Assembly (NCBI GenBank): GCA_023399155.1
Contig: JAEWQP010000004.1
Coordinates: 124,001 to 188,000, forward strand
Direction of reading: 5' to 3'
Source: Verrucomicrobiota bacterium
Lineage (GTDB): Bacteria > Verrucomicrobiota > Verrucomicrobiia > Opitutales > Opitutaceae
Length of the DNA stretch: 64,000 bases
Shown: piece by piece, positions 6,781 through 17,007 of the stretch
Layout of the letters: each line of letters begins with the position of its first letter
How positions within the stretch are numbered: the stretch's first letter is position 1
Position numbers and translations under genes: made by a program
Notes under the pieces: generated by a model
What the model was told of the DNA's origin: nothing
Databases searched by the model: none
The model's input: only the letters and a program-made list of their open reading frames with translations

Positions 6781-9165
6781 TCACGGCAGGCCCCTCCAGC
6801 GTCGCCAGATCCATTCGGTCACGAGACAGCCGAGCACGAGGGCAAACACCCACGGCGTGTGCCAGATTGGCCGGCTTGAGAGCTCATGCACCGGGGCGGG
6901 CAGGGAGGGCAGCCGCGCGACAAGGGCGTCGATCTCGTTCACGGCCACCATCGCGCCGCCCGTGCGGCGCGCGAGTTCCTCGAGGAGGGCGCGATTCGGG
7001 GTGAGGGAGCGAAACTCCTCGGCCGCAGGGTCGGACACCCATCCGGCCTGGGCACGCCCGAGCCATTCACCTTCGGGGGAAACAGCGTCGGCCTCGGCCA
7101 GGTAGGCGCCGGCATCGCGCCCCGCGAAAACCGCGCCAAACTGCCCGGCTGCGCCCGCGACCGGCTCGACCTGCAGCGTGCCCGACTGGAAGCCAGCCGG
7201 CCCGCCATCTGTCGTCGAGGAGTGGATACGTCGCACGGTCAACCGAACGGTCGCGAGGTCGGCCGGCCGAAAACTGCGGTCGCGCACGGTCACCCGCAGG
7301 CGCACCCCGCCGCTGTCTGGGTCGGGAACGGGCTCGACCGCGAGCGCCACCGGCGGGGGAGCGTCGGTGACGAGCCACCGCGCGATCTGGCGCCACATAC
7401 GCGCCAGGTCGGCCTGCTCCGGGTCGCCCTTCAAGCCCCACCGCCAGAGATCGCCGAGCGTGAGGCATGCCACGCGTCCGGCGCCATGGCGCTGCGCGAC
7501 GAGGGCCGGGAAGCGTGCGCCCTCGTCGTCCTCCACCTCGGCGAGGACTGTCGCCCCGGGTTTTGTCGCGGGCAGGGCGTGGGCGACCAGCATCGGGGGC
7601 ATGGCGGCCACCCGGGCGCGCTCGAGCGTCTCCTCCGGACGGATACGCACCCAGGGCTGCACCCAGCCCTCGCGCGTGAGGGACCACCGCAGACCTCCGC
7701 TGGGCAGGGTCGGGGCGGCACGGTCGAGATACACCGGAAGGGCGGCGGCAAGCGGCGACGCCGCGTAGCCGCCCGACTCGAGTGAGTCGGCTCCGCCGAG
7801 CATCAGGAGTCCACCGCCGCGGTCGGCGGTGAACCGTCGCAGCAGTGCGAGCTGGTCGCCGGTGAAGAACTCAGCTTCCACGTCGTCGAGGATCACGGCG
7901 TCGTAGGCAAAGAGTTCCTCCTCGGTGGTGGGAAAGCCGCCGCGCAGTTCGGCCTCGTCGCGGGTGTTCACGCGCACGAGCACCGGCTGGTCGTAACGCG
8001 GCGCTTCGGAGGCATCCGCGCCGAAGCCGCGGAACATCGGATTGCTGGCTTCGCCCGACCGTCCCTTGAAGTCGAACTTCGGCTCCCGGCGCGCCGCGCG
8101 CTGCAGGCCGACCATCTGCAGCTGGGGGTCCTCGAGCAACGCGCGGTTGAGGAATTTGAAATCCCATCCCGGACGGCCGCCCACGTAGAGGAGACGAAAG
8201 CTCTCGCGCCCGCGGTCAGTCATCACGGTGCGCCTGTTGTTCACTTCCGTGGCCTCGTCCAAGGTGTCACCAGGCTGTGGATGCACCGTCACTTCGTGAA
8301 ACTGGACGCCGCTGCCGGCCGGGCGCCAGGAAAAGGTCGCCGAGGACGCCCGCCCGTCGTTCTCGAGCTGCACGACCTGTGCCTCCGGATCCGCTCCCGC
8401 GGGCGCCGAGCCGTCCATGCTGAGCGTCCGCACGGACACAACCGCCTCGCGCGCCCGGATGGCCTCGCTCGCCGCATCCACCTGGACGGTGACCGGCGCA
8501 TCGTCGAACGCCGATTGGCGGACGGTCACCCGGTCGATGCGCAGGTCGGCCACGGGTCCCTCGCCGACGAGCACCGGATAGAGGGGCGGCAGGCCGGAAA
8601 GATCCAGGCTCCCCGGCTCGGGAATGTCGGTCGCGTTTCCGTCGGTCAGAAGCAGTACGCCTGCGAGAGGCTGGCCGGCGAAACGGTCGCGCAACTGCCC
8701 CAACGCGGCTCCAAGCGCGGAGCGGTCGCCGGTGAAATCCAGCGTCGCGAATTCCCGCACCCGCTGGAGGCTCCGGTCGAATTGGTACGAGCGCACCTGG
8801 AAGGTCTCGGCGAGCCGCGCCAGCCAGCCGGTTTCCGCCTGCACGAGGGCCGCGTGCATGATTTCGCCCCGGGTGAGCGCCGCCCCCGGGTCGCGCACCG
8901 CCAGGCCCTGGCTGTTGTCTGCGACCACGGCGAACTGATTCGCACCCGGCACGGCGCGCCGGGAGGTCCACTGCGGATCGAGGAGCGCGATGAGCAGGAG
9001 GCCGGCGCCGAGCGTGCGCAGGGCGAGCGCGACGGCCAGTGTGCGCGAGTCGCGCGCCGCTCGCGCGGGCGCGACCGCGAGCCACGCAAGCGGTACGAGC
9101 ACCACCAGCGCGGCCAGAGCCAGCCACCACCAGTCCAGGCCGGAAAATGCCAGCGAGGCGGTCAT
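6781..9165 (-). CDS. Membrane protein with VWA-like and glutamine-amidotransferase-like domains (MoxR/BatA array)
   Basis: A 794-residue protein with two N-terminal membrane segments (about residues 10-33 and 45-62), a VWA-like domain starting at Phe-Ala-Val-Val-Ala-Asp83-Asn-Ser85-Gln-Gly87, and a class I glutamine-amidotransferase-like domain in the middle (Leu-Tyr-Val-Gly-Gly-Arg-Pro-Gly, later Leu-Met-Leu-Gly-Gly-Ala-Asp-Ser). A C-terminal membrane segment ends in Trp-Ile-Trp-Arg-Arg-Trp. The metal-site motif is Asp-x-Ser-x-Gly, not the usual Asp-x-Ser-x-Ser, so divalent-metal binding may be altered. The open frame runs to 10272, but the part above 9239 only shadows the DUF4175 gene; ATG 9165 starts just before the first membrane helix. 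Most of the protein faces the periplasm. It shares strand and order with MoxR, DUF58 and BatA-type partners. Confidence 0.75.
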   Translation of the reverse strand: MTASLAFSGLDWWWLALAALVVLVPLAWLAVAPARAARDSRTLAVALALRTLGAGLLLIALLDPQWTSRRAVPGANQFAVVADNSQGLAVRDPGAALTRGEIMHAALVQAETGWLARLAETFQVRSYQFDRSLQRVREFATLDFTGDRSALGAALGQLRDRFAGQPLAGVLLLTDGNATDIPEPGSLDLSGLPPLYPVLVGEGPVADLRIDRVTVRQSAFDDAPVTVQVDAASEAIRAREAVVSVRTLSMDGSAPAGADPEAQVVQLENDGRASSATFSWRPAGSGVQFHEVTVHPQPGDTLDEATEVNNRRTVMTDRGRESFRLLYVGGRPGWDFKFLNRALLEDPQLQMVGLQRAARREPKFDFKGRSGEASNPMFRGFGADASEAPRYDQPVLVRVNTRDEAELRGGFPTTEEELFAYDAVILDDVEAEFFTGDQLALLRRFTADRGGGLLMLGGADSLESGGYAASPLAAALPVYLDRAAPTLPSGGLRWSLTREGWVQPWVRIRPEETLERARVAAMPPMLVAHALPATKPGATVLAEVEDDEGARFPALVAQRHGAGRVACLTLGDLWRWGLKGDPEQADLARMWRQIARWLVTDAPPPVALAVEPVPDPDSGGVRLRVTVRDRSFRPADLATVRLTVRRIHSSTTDGGPAGFQSGTLQVEPVAGAAGQFGAVFAGRDAGAYLAEADAVSPEGEWLGRAQAGWVSDPAAEEFRSLTPNRALLEELARRTGGAMVAVNEIDALVARLPSLPAPVHELSSRPIWHTPWVFALVLGCLVTEWIWRRWRGLP

Positions 9166-9238
9166 GACGGAACCGCCGCTGGCGTATCCATCGGCTGGAT
9201 GCGTGCCGCGGTTCGGGACAAGGATGGCCGGCGTCGCG

Positions 9239-12200
9239 TCATTCGCCGAGCGCCTCGTAGTAGCGCCGCACCGCCTCGGCATAAGCTTCCGGGACGGGGT
9301 CGCGGTCGATCGGCTGCAGCGAGGCCGGATCGTCGCGCCGTGCGAGTTCCTGGCGCAACCAGGCGCGAACCTCGCCCAGCGGGGCGACAATTCCGCTCTC
9401 GATCGTGGGCTGCAGGGGCGGGGCTCCGTGCCGCCGGTATTCGCGACGCAATTCGGCGGCGAGTTCGCGGGCCCGCGCCACCCGCTCGCGCGCACCCGGA
9501 TCGTCGAGCAGCGCCTCGACCGTTCGCATGCGCGCCTCCCAGTCGGCGAACCCCTCGCCGGTGATCGGACTGGCACCGGGTTGCCGGCCATCCAGGCCGG
9601 AACGCCCGAGCTCCGCCAGCGCCCGGGTGAGCGGATCAGTCGCCTCGCCTCCGGGCCGTCCCCTTTCGGCAGTGCGGGATTCGGGTGACGCGGCGGACTG
9701 CGACGCGGTGGATGACGCGCCATCATCCCGGTCGGACACGTCCGCGTCCTCGCCGGGTGTGCTGTTGCGCAGGGACCGCGCGAGGTCTTCGAGTTCTGCC
9801 TGCGCGAAGCGCATGGTCTCGGCGTCGTCGCCCAGCACGGACTCAGCTGCTCGCTCCACGCCGCGCGCGAGGCGGTCGAGCGATTCCGTGATCTGCGGCT
9901 GCAAATCGCGCGCTTGGTCGGTGAAGCCGCGCCTGAGCAGTTCCGAGGCTGTTGCCATGCGGTCCTCCGTGCCGCCGCCTTGAGCCTGGTCGCGGAGCAA
10001 ATCGTAGAGCTGACGGTGGAGCGCGGGCTCGGTCTCCTCGGACTCCTCCGTGACATGGCGCAGCTTTCGCGTGAGCTCCGCGAGCGCGTCGCGGTTCTCG
10101 TCGAGAGTCTCCGTGAGTCCGGCGCGTTCCGCCGAGTTGTCCAGCGATGGCGCGGACCGGCGCGACGCATCGGCGAGCTCGCGCTCGGTGCCTGCCTGGG
10201 CTTCCGCGAGGTCGCGTGCCTCACGGCGGAGTTCGCGCATCTCGTCGGCGAACTCGCCAGCGCTGCTCTCACGCAGGCTCTCGCGCGCCTGCTCGAGGCT
10301 TTCCTCCGCGCGCGTCCCCGAGGCCAGAGCCTGCGAGACCTCGCCCTCGCGGAGCGCTTCGCCGGCGCGGCGCATGTCCTCGCGCGTGCGCTCGACCTCC
10401 TCGCGCGACCGGGCGCTGCGCGAGCCCGGGGCCTGCTGGTCCATGCGCTGCCGAAGGTCGTCGAGTTCGGCGAGCATGCGCTGCTGCTCCTCCTCGAGCC
10501 GCCGGAGTTCGCGCCTCACCTCGTCGCGTTCGTTCTCGTCGACGGCGGCGTCCAGCGCTGTCTGGAGTTCCTGGAGACGATCGTTCAGGTCCGACTGCCG
10601 TCGTGCCAGTTCGCGCAAGCGCGCGAGCGTCTGCATTTCCTCGCGCTGCTCCGGGGTGCTGGAGAGCTGCGCCTCGCTTTCCATCTCGTAGCGGTCGGCG
10701 TCGTCCTTGAAACGGAGCTGGTCGAGCTGGCGCCGGCTGTTTCGTCCGCCACGCGGATTGCCGGCATTACTGCGCTCGCGGCCGACCTGTGATTCGGAAG
10801 GCTGCATGCGCAGCAGCGCCTGGTAGGCATTCTGCGAGGAGCTCCACGCATCTGGCAGCGGCCCGGTGGAGGATTCCTCACGTGACTCGTCGAGACGCTC
10901 GGCCGCTCGGTGCATATGACGCCCGGCCTCGCCGGCCGCGGCGCGCAGGGTCGCATCGGTCATCTCGGCGGCTGTCTCAAACAAGAGGCGCTGCGCCGCC
11001 CGTTGCGAGTCGAGGACGATGGAGACGTTCTCATGGAACCCATCGGTCCCGGCGGACGCGTCGCGCAGCTTCCAGATCGCGAGCGAGATGTCCCGTTGCA
11101 TCTCCAGAAGATCGGCGGCCGCGCCACCCGAAGCGCCCGCGCCCTGTTGCGGGCGGGATCCCCCTTCGCTCTCGCGGAAAACCTCGTCGAAGTCGCGGAT
11201 CTCCGCGAAGAACAGGTCACCGTGCGTGCGCCGCCGCGTGCCGTCCGAGGCAACGTCGTCCGCCCACGCGAACCACGTGATCAACTGTGAGGGCTCGACG
11301 CCGAGCGACTCGAGCGCGAGCAGCCGTCGGAAGGACCCCTCCGGCGGCGGGGCGCTTCCAGACATGTCCTCCGCGTCACGCCCGGAGACATACACCGGCT
11401 CGGCTCCGGCGACCGACCAGGCGATGCCGTAGTCGAGCAGGCCGAAATCGTCGGCGGCGGAGCCCTCCAGCGCGATCTCCTCCAGCGGCGACACCCGCTG
11501 GTCGCCCCGTGGGAATGCGACCTTGAGCTCGGGCCGTCGATTCGGCAGCGCCTCGATGCGAAGCTCGGGCGGGCTCGAGTTCGCGCGCCCCGCATCGTCG
11601 ACAAGGTGGATGGTGTATCGAGCGCTGCGGTCAACCGGCATGGTGACGCCGAATCGCGTGCGGCTGTCATCGAGCGCGGTGAGCGGGAGGTCCGTGCCGT
11701 CGCTCCCGCGCAAGCGCGCATTGCGCAGGGGCTTGTTGGCCTGCACCGCGTACTCGAGCCTCGAGCCCTCCACCGCGCTGACGCGCCGGGTGTCCTCGAT
11801 CGTCGTGGGCTGGAGGCCGGTGAATGCCGGATAGTCGAGCGCCGCGTCGCCGCGGACCATGCGCGGGAGATCGAAGACGGTGATGCGATGCGGACGCGAT
11901 GCCGCTCCCCCGAACTCCACCGAGTATTCGACGTCGCTTTCGACGTGCGCGAGGGTTGAGGCAAAAACCGGGTCCGCGAGGCTGCGGGCCATCGGCACGG
12001 TGGCGGTCGCCCCTCCGGCCGCCGTCCAGCGGAGCCGTGCCTCGGCGGGTACGTCGTCTCCGAAGCGCGCCGTGATGACGACCGTGGTGCCGCGCTCCAC
12101 CTCGGCATCGCCGGGCAGGATCTCCAGGCCGGCCGCCATCGTCTCCGGCGAAGCGGGTGGCGCAGGACGCTCGGGCGGCACAAAGCGGGTCCCCAGAGCC

Positions 12201-12697
12201 GCGAGACAGCAGGCCGTGACGAGGGCCGCGCCGTGGGCCAGGGCGGCGCCACGCGCCGCGGGAACAGGGCTGCGTGACCAGAAGTGGCGATGCGCGTGCT
12301 CGAGCACCTCGTTGATGAGGCGCTTCTGCAGGAAGGAATACCGGCCTGCGTCGTCCGGGCGCTGCTCCATCGCCGTGCGCAACGCATGTCCGAGTTCTGG
12401 ATACGTTCGTTCGATCAACGCGGCGGCGCGGCGATAGTCGGAGACCGGCGCCTGCCACCAGCGGGCCACAAGCCAGGCGCACGCGACGAATGCGACGGCG
12501 ATCCCCGCACCCGGCAGCATGGCCGGCCAGGCGAGGAGCCACGCGACGCCCAGCACGGTGAGCGCCAGCCCGGCGAACGCGAACCACGCCTTCGCGCTAC
12601 GTGCATGCAATCGTGCGGCCTGGATGCGGCGCACGAGGCGACGTGTTTCCGCACGGAGCCGGCTGTCGATGTGGCGGGGCTCAAGTGGCGAGGACAT
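9239..12697 (-). CDS. DUF4175 family membrane protein with long coiled-coil region
   Basis: An 1152-residue protein. Residues about 38-58 and 62-80 form a membrane hairpin and a third hydrophobic segment lies near 152-170. Beta-rich Ig-like repeats follow (about 190-480), then a very long charged helical region from about 520 to 1050 full of Glu-Arg-Arg-x-Leu heptads, typical of DUF4175 proteins, and an acidic Ser/Asp-rich linker before the last 100 residues. The protein is probably anchored in the inner membrane with its body in the periplasm. Its ATG (12697) lies two bases after the stop of the BatA-type gene, so translation is likely coupled. The family has no assigned biochemical function; its steady company with MoxR, DUF58 and VWA proteins suggests a role in an envelope assembly or quality-control complex, which is inference. 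Confidence 0.8.
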   Translation of the reverse strand: MSSPLEPRHIDSRLRAETRRLVRRIQAARLHARSAKAWFAFAGLALTVLGVAWLLAWPAMLPGAGIAVAFVACAWLVARWWQAPVSDYRRAAALIERTYPELGHALRTAMEQRPDDAGRYSFLQKRLINEVLEHAHRHFWSRSPVPAARGAALAHGAALVTACCLAALGTRFVPPERPAPPASPETMAAGLEILPGDAEVERGTTVVITARFGDDVPAEARLRWTAAGGATATVPMARSLADPVFASTLAHVESDVEYSVEFGGAASRPHRITVFDLPRMVRGDAALDYPAFTGLQPTTIEDTRRVSAVEGSRLEYAVQANKPLRNARLRGSDGTDLPLTALDDSRTRFGVTMPVDRSARYTIHLVDDAGRANSSPPELRIEALPNRRPELKVAFPRGDQRVSPLEEIALEGSAADDFGLLDYGIAWSVAGAEPVYVSGRDAEDMSGSAPPPEGSFRRLLALESLGVEPSQLITWFAWADDVASDGTRRRTHGDLFFAEIRDFDEVFRESEGGSRPQQGAGASGGAAADLLEMQRDISLAIWKLRDASAGTDGFHENVSIVLDSQRAAQRLLFETAAEMTDATLRAAAGEAGRHMHRAAERLDESREESSTGPLPDAWSSSQNAYQALLRMQPSESQVGRERSNAGNPRGGRNSRRQLDQLRFKDDADRYEMESEAQLSSTPEQREEMQTLARLRELARRQSDLNDRLQELQTALDAAVDENERDEVRRELRRLEEEQQRMLAELDDLRQRMDQQAPGSRSARSREEVERTREDMRRAGEALREGEVSQALASGTRAEESLEQARESLRESSAGEFADEMRELRREARDLAEAQAGTERELADASRRSAPSLDNSAERAGLTETLDENRDALAELTRKLRHVTEESEETEPALHRQLYDLLRDQAQGGGTEDRMATASELLRRGFTDQARDLQPQITESLDRLARGVERAAESVLGDDAETMRFAQAELEDLARSLRNSTPGEDADVSDRDDGASSTASQSAASPESRTAERGRPGGEATDPLTRALAELGRSGLDGRQPGASPITGEGFADWEARMRTVEALLDDPGARERVARARELAAELRREYRRHGAPPLQPTIESGIVAPLGEVRAWLRQELARRDDPASLQPIDRDPVPEAYAEAVRRYYEALGE

Positions 12698-12699
12698 GG

Positions 12700-14718
12700 T
12701 CAGACGGCGCTTGCGGTTGACGGGCGGGTGGACATGCGGAAAGCGAGCAGGCTTTCGACGGCGAGCACGGCGAGGGCGGCGAGGAGCAGCCAGCGCCAGA
12801 GGCGCTGCTCCGATTCAAGCCGGGCCGCGACGGCTGTGCCGGCGTGCGCGAGGTCGGGAGCGCGGACGTCCGCCGCCCGACGGGGCGCGAGGGGCACGCC
12901 GAGGCTTTCCCACGTATCGAGCGGAAGCTCGGCCGTGCGGCTCTCGATCGCCGGGACATTCAGCGCCACGACCCGGGCATTCGCGCCGGACCCCACGGTA
13001 AACACGCCGGGCCGGGCCGGCAGCCGGATGTCATCGGGAAGGGCGAGCGCCGCGGTGTCGCCGACCTCGGCCATCGTGGCGGCAGGCGGGCCGCCGGCCG
13101 CGCGCCGGGCGAGCGCCTGGAACCACGGCACGAACTTGGTCGAGAGTACCCATTGGCTGGATGCAGGCGTCCAGTCGCCCGCCCAGACCACGACGCTTCC
13201 GCGCCCGACCGGCGCCTCCAGCACGGCCGGTGCGCCCGAGTCAAACCGCGCCACGGAGACCGCCCCGGACGCGGCCGGCGGCACCAGGTGCGGCGCCCGC
13301 CAGAACCGCACCCGGGTGAAATCGCTGTAGCGCGGGTCGGCGAACGGGGCGAAGAGGGGATGCGCAAACGCGATGTATCCAAAGAGGGCGTCGCCTGGGA
13401 TCATGGCCTCGCGGGCAGTCCACCCGGGCTCGCCGGCGAGGGCACCCGCGGTTGCCGCCATGGCCGCATCGCCCGCCAGCACGAGGGCGATCGCACCTGC
13501 CTCGAGGAGTGAGCGCAGACGCGCGACCTCAGCCGGGTCAAGCGCCCGCGTGACAAGATGGAGTGGCGCGGCGTCGCCCTGCGAACCATCTGCGGCGGGC
13601 TGGATCTCCATCGCCGGTTCGCGCCACCCGCGCACCGCACGGGAGACGTAGAACAACGAGTCGTTGGCGTCGTCCGCGTCGCCGTTGCCCCAATACGCGA
13701 GGGTCGATTGTTGCGGAGCCGGAGGCGCGAGCCAGACGGTGTTGTCGAACGGCTCGTCGTCCCCGTTCAGGTCGACGCGCATGGCCGCGGTCTGCGCAAG
13801 TGGATACGGGATCGCGAGGGCGCGTGTTTCGTGAGGCGCGAGCACCAGGTCGATCGGCTCGGCCGCCTCGCGTTCGCCGCCTGCAGTTCGGAACGTGAGC
13901 CGGTAGGGGCGGGAATCGAAGGCGTCGTGTGCGATGCGGAGGCGGGCGCTGCGGTCGCCCTCGGGGGAGACCGTCCAGCCGAGCCAGTGCACGGCGGCAT
14001 TGGGTTCGGCCGGCCGTGCGATCGAGTCGAGCCTCACATGAATCCCGTCCGGCCAGTCGCGTCCGGCGAGTCCGGAAAGACGGGTGCCCTCGGCGAAGTC
14101 GGAGACGATGACGATCGTGGCTTCGCCAGGAGCGGCGCCGCGCTCCCGCATGCCGGCGAGTTCCTCCAGCGCGCGCTCGACCGCCGAGTCGAGATGCGTC
14201 GTCTCCCAGCCAGGACGGCGTTCGGCGAGCACTGTATTCACAAGCGCCCGACGATCCTCGGGGGCGGTGCGCGTCCATGTCTCAGACGAAAGCGCAACCT
14301 CGACCGAGCGGCCCGCGCGCACGAGCGCGAGTCCATCCGCCGGTGCGAGCTCCGATGCAGCGGTGCGCACGCGGGCAAGTGCGGCCTCCCACAGGCCCTG
14401 CCGCTGCATGCTCGCGCTTTCGTCGAGCACGATCACGCGATGCCGTGCCGTCGCCGGGCCGCCGGACGGTGCGGCCGTTTCGCGCAGAAACGGCCGGGCG
14501 AAACCGGCGGCGAGGATGAGCACGGCGAGACAGCGCAGGAGCAGCAGGCCGGGGTGCTGGACGCGGTTGCGCCGATCCAGGCGCGGTGCGGACGGTTCCA
14601 GGAAGTGCGTGGCGCTGAACCACACGCGCGTGCGGGTGTTGCGGCGCACCAGGTGGGCGACGATCGGACCGGCGACGGCGAGCGCACCGAGCAGGAACAG
14701 TGGCGCAAGGAGGCTCAT
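12700..14718 (-). CDS. BatA-type protein: N-terminal BatA membrane domain plus VWA domain
   Basis: A 672-residue protein that opens with the BatA N-terminal double helix (residues 1-21 and 55-76, with the conserved His-Leu-Val-Arg-Arg and Arg-x-Arg-Val-x-Phe-Ser between them). A VWA domain follows with an intact metal site, Asp99-Glu-Ser101-Ala-Ser103. A long extracytoplasmic part precedes a C-terminal membrane helix (about residues 645-665). ATG 14718 overlaps the stop of the DUF58 gene as ATGA and starts exactly at the first helix; the frame upstream to 15117 is arginine-rich shadow of DUF58. In Bacteroides and others such proteins act with a MoxR ATPase in aerotolerance or envelope functions. 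Here the role is inferred from the neighbours. Confidence 0.87.
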   Translation of the reverse strand: MSLLAPLFLLGALAVAGPIVAHLVRRNTRTRVWFSATHFLEPSAPRLDRRNRVQHPGLLLLRCLAVLILAAGFARPFLRETAAPSGGPATARHRVIVLDESASMQRQGLWEAALARVRTAASELAPADGLALVRAGRSVEVALSSETWTRTAPEDRRALVNTVLAERRPGWETTHLDSAVERALEELAGMRERGAAPGEATIVIVSDFAEGTRLSGLAGRDWPDGIHVRLDSIARPAEPNAAVHWLGWTVSPEGDRSARLRIAHDAFDSRPYRLTFRTAGGEREAAEPIDLVLAPHETRALAIPYPLAQTAAMRVDLNGDDEPFDNTVWLAPPAPQQSTLAYWGNGDADDANDSLFYVSRAVRGWREPAMEIQPAADGSQGDAAPLHLVTRALDPAEVARLRSLLEAGAIALVLAGDAAMAATAGALAGEPGWTAREAMIPGDALFGYIAFAHPLFAPFADPRYSDFTRVRFWRAPHLVPPAASGAVSVARFDSGAPAVLEAPVGRGSVVVWAGDWTPASSQWVLSTKFVPWFQALARRAAGGPPAATMAEVGDTAALALPDDIRLPARPGVFTVGSGANARVVALNVPAIESRTAELPLDTWESLGVPLAPRRAADVRAPDLAHAGTAVAARLESEQRLWRWLLLAALAVLAVESLLAFRMSTRPSTASAV

Positions 14719-15668
14719 CGGCGAGGAAGCGAGGATCCGCGACGCGCCCGCGCGCCGCGTGGCTGGCTGCGTTTCAACCATTCCAGGAGCGTCAGGTCGA
14801 TGGGGTGGTCGGTCGTCGCAACGTGCAGGGGCACCGCGGCCGCGTCGAGCGCGGCGCGCAAAGCCTGCGCGTGCTCCTGGAAACGCGACTGATAACCGGT
14901 CCGGGCCTGGGCGGGATCGAGGAAGAGGCGCCGCCCCGTCTCGAGGTCCATCCATTCCGCGGCGCGGCCGAACTCGAGCGAAATCTCGGCCGGGTCGAGC
15001 ACCTGGATCGCGCGCACATCGTGACCCGCGGCCACGAGGCGCGCGAGCGGCCGGGTCCACGCTTCCACCGGACCGAGGAAATCGGATACAAGCACCACGA
15101 CCGCGCGCTTCCGCCACAGCCGCGCGGCCTGCTCGAGCGCGAGATCCAGGCGCGTTTCACCGGCGGGGTGCTCCCGTTCGAGCATGGCCAGGAGGCGGCG
15201 CAGGTGGCCGGGACGCCAGCGGGCCGGCAGGTGATCGATGAGGTCCGCGCCGAAAAGCGCGAGGCCGACCATGTCGCGCTGCTGGAGCAGGAAGTAGCCG
15301 AGACAGGCCGCGAGCGTGCGCGCGTACTCGGCCTTGGTCACCGAGCGCGATCCGAACGTCATCGAGCGGCTGTGGTCGATGAGCAGGTGGCACCGCAGGT
15401 TCGTCTCGTCCTCGAACTTCCGGACGTACTCGCGATCCGTTCGCGCGAGCACGCGCCAGTCCATGTAGCGCAGGTCGTCGCCGGGCACATACTGACGGTA
15501 CTCCGTGAACTCGACCGAGAAGCCTGAGAAGGGCGAGCGATGCAGGCCCGACCAGAGTCCCTGGACAACCACCCGCGCCCGCAGCTCGAGATCGCGGATC
15601 GCGAGGAGCGTCTCCGGATCGAGACCCCGGGCCGTGTGGGGGCGGTGTTGTTCCTGGCGGGCGACCAT
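14715..15668 (-). CDS. DUF58 family protein (MoxR partner)
   Basis: A 317-residue soluble protein with the DUF58 signature Glu-Phe-x-Glu-Tyr-Arg-x-Tyr-x-Pro-Gly-Asp-Asp-x-Arg-x-x-Asp-Trp at about residues 53-71, followed by a VWA-like Rossmann half starting at Leu-Leu-Ile-Asp-His-Ser-Arg-Ser-Met. This gives an intact Asp-x-Ser-x-Ser metal site. It is shorter than DUF58 proteins with N-terminal membrane helices and appears cytoplasmic. Its stop overlaps the start of the BatA-type gene by four bases, a sign of translational coupling. MoxR lies 139 bases upstream, with a palindromic repeat in the gap. DUF58-VWA proteins are thought to be adaptors or clients of MoxR AAA+ ATPases. Confidence 0.9.
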   Translation of the reverse strand: MVARQEQHRPHTARGLDPETLLAIRDLELRARVVVQGLWSGLHRSPFSGFSVEFTEYRQYVPGDDLRYMDWRVLARTDREYVRKFEDETNLRCHLLIDHSRSMTFGSRSVTKAEYARTLAACLGYFLLQQRDMVGLALFGADLIDHLPARWRPGHLRRLLAMLEREHPAGETRLDLALEQAARLWRKRAVVVLVSDFLGPVEAWTRPLARLVAAGHDVRAIQVLDPAEISLEFGRAAEWMDLETGRRLFLDPAQARTGYQSRFQEHAQALRAALDAAAVPLHVATTDHPIDLTLLEWLKRSQPRGARARRGSSLPRR

Positions 15669-15671
15669 GGG

Positions 15672-15786
15672 AAGTGACGAGTGACGAGTTACGGGTGACG
15701 AGTGACGGGTGGTAGGGGGAGGCCTCTGGCCGAGGCGCGTCGCTCGGTCGTGCAGGGGCGGCTCGGCCGGAGGCCTCGCCCTACCA
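15672..15786. repeat. Palindromic interspersed repeat (GGTAGGGNGAGGCCTCTGGCCGAG arms)
   Basis: The gap between moxR and DUF58 holds short direct repeats of GTGACGAGTGACG type (about 15674-15709), then a long imperfect inverted repeat: left arm 15710-15735 and right arm 15761-15786, both with the core GGCCTC(T)GGCCGAG, around a 25-base loop. The same arms occur at 43481-43552. It is likely an exported-transcript hairpin or a non-autonomous mobile element of the REP/MITE type. Confidence 0.65.
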
Positions 15787-15807
15787 AGAGATCCGGGTTG
15801 CGCAGGA

Positions 15808-16839
<1,032 letters not shown>

Positions 16840-17007
16840 GGTAGAACGAGGTTCGGAGTGCGTGAGAGGGCGGACGACGGTGGACGGAGGACAGGGGTGC
16901 GGGCGCAGAGGGCGGAGAGACTGTGAAGGTTCGGAGTGGCCTGGGTGGCTGCGGATCCCGGGGTTTGGTTGTATGCGTTTTCTGGACTCTGTCCTCGGTT
17001 CTCCGCC

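Noticed and set aside
9166..10272. N-terminal extension of the VWA/amidotransferase-like gene
   Set aside because: These codons overlap the DUF4175 gene in another phase and read as Ser/Arg-rich noise; the first membrane helix starts just after ATG 9165.
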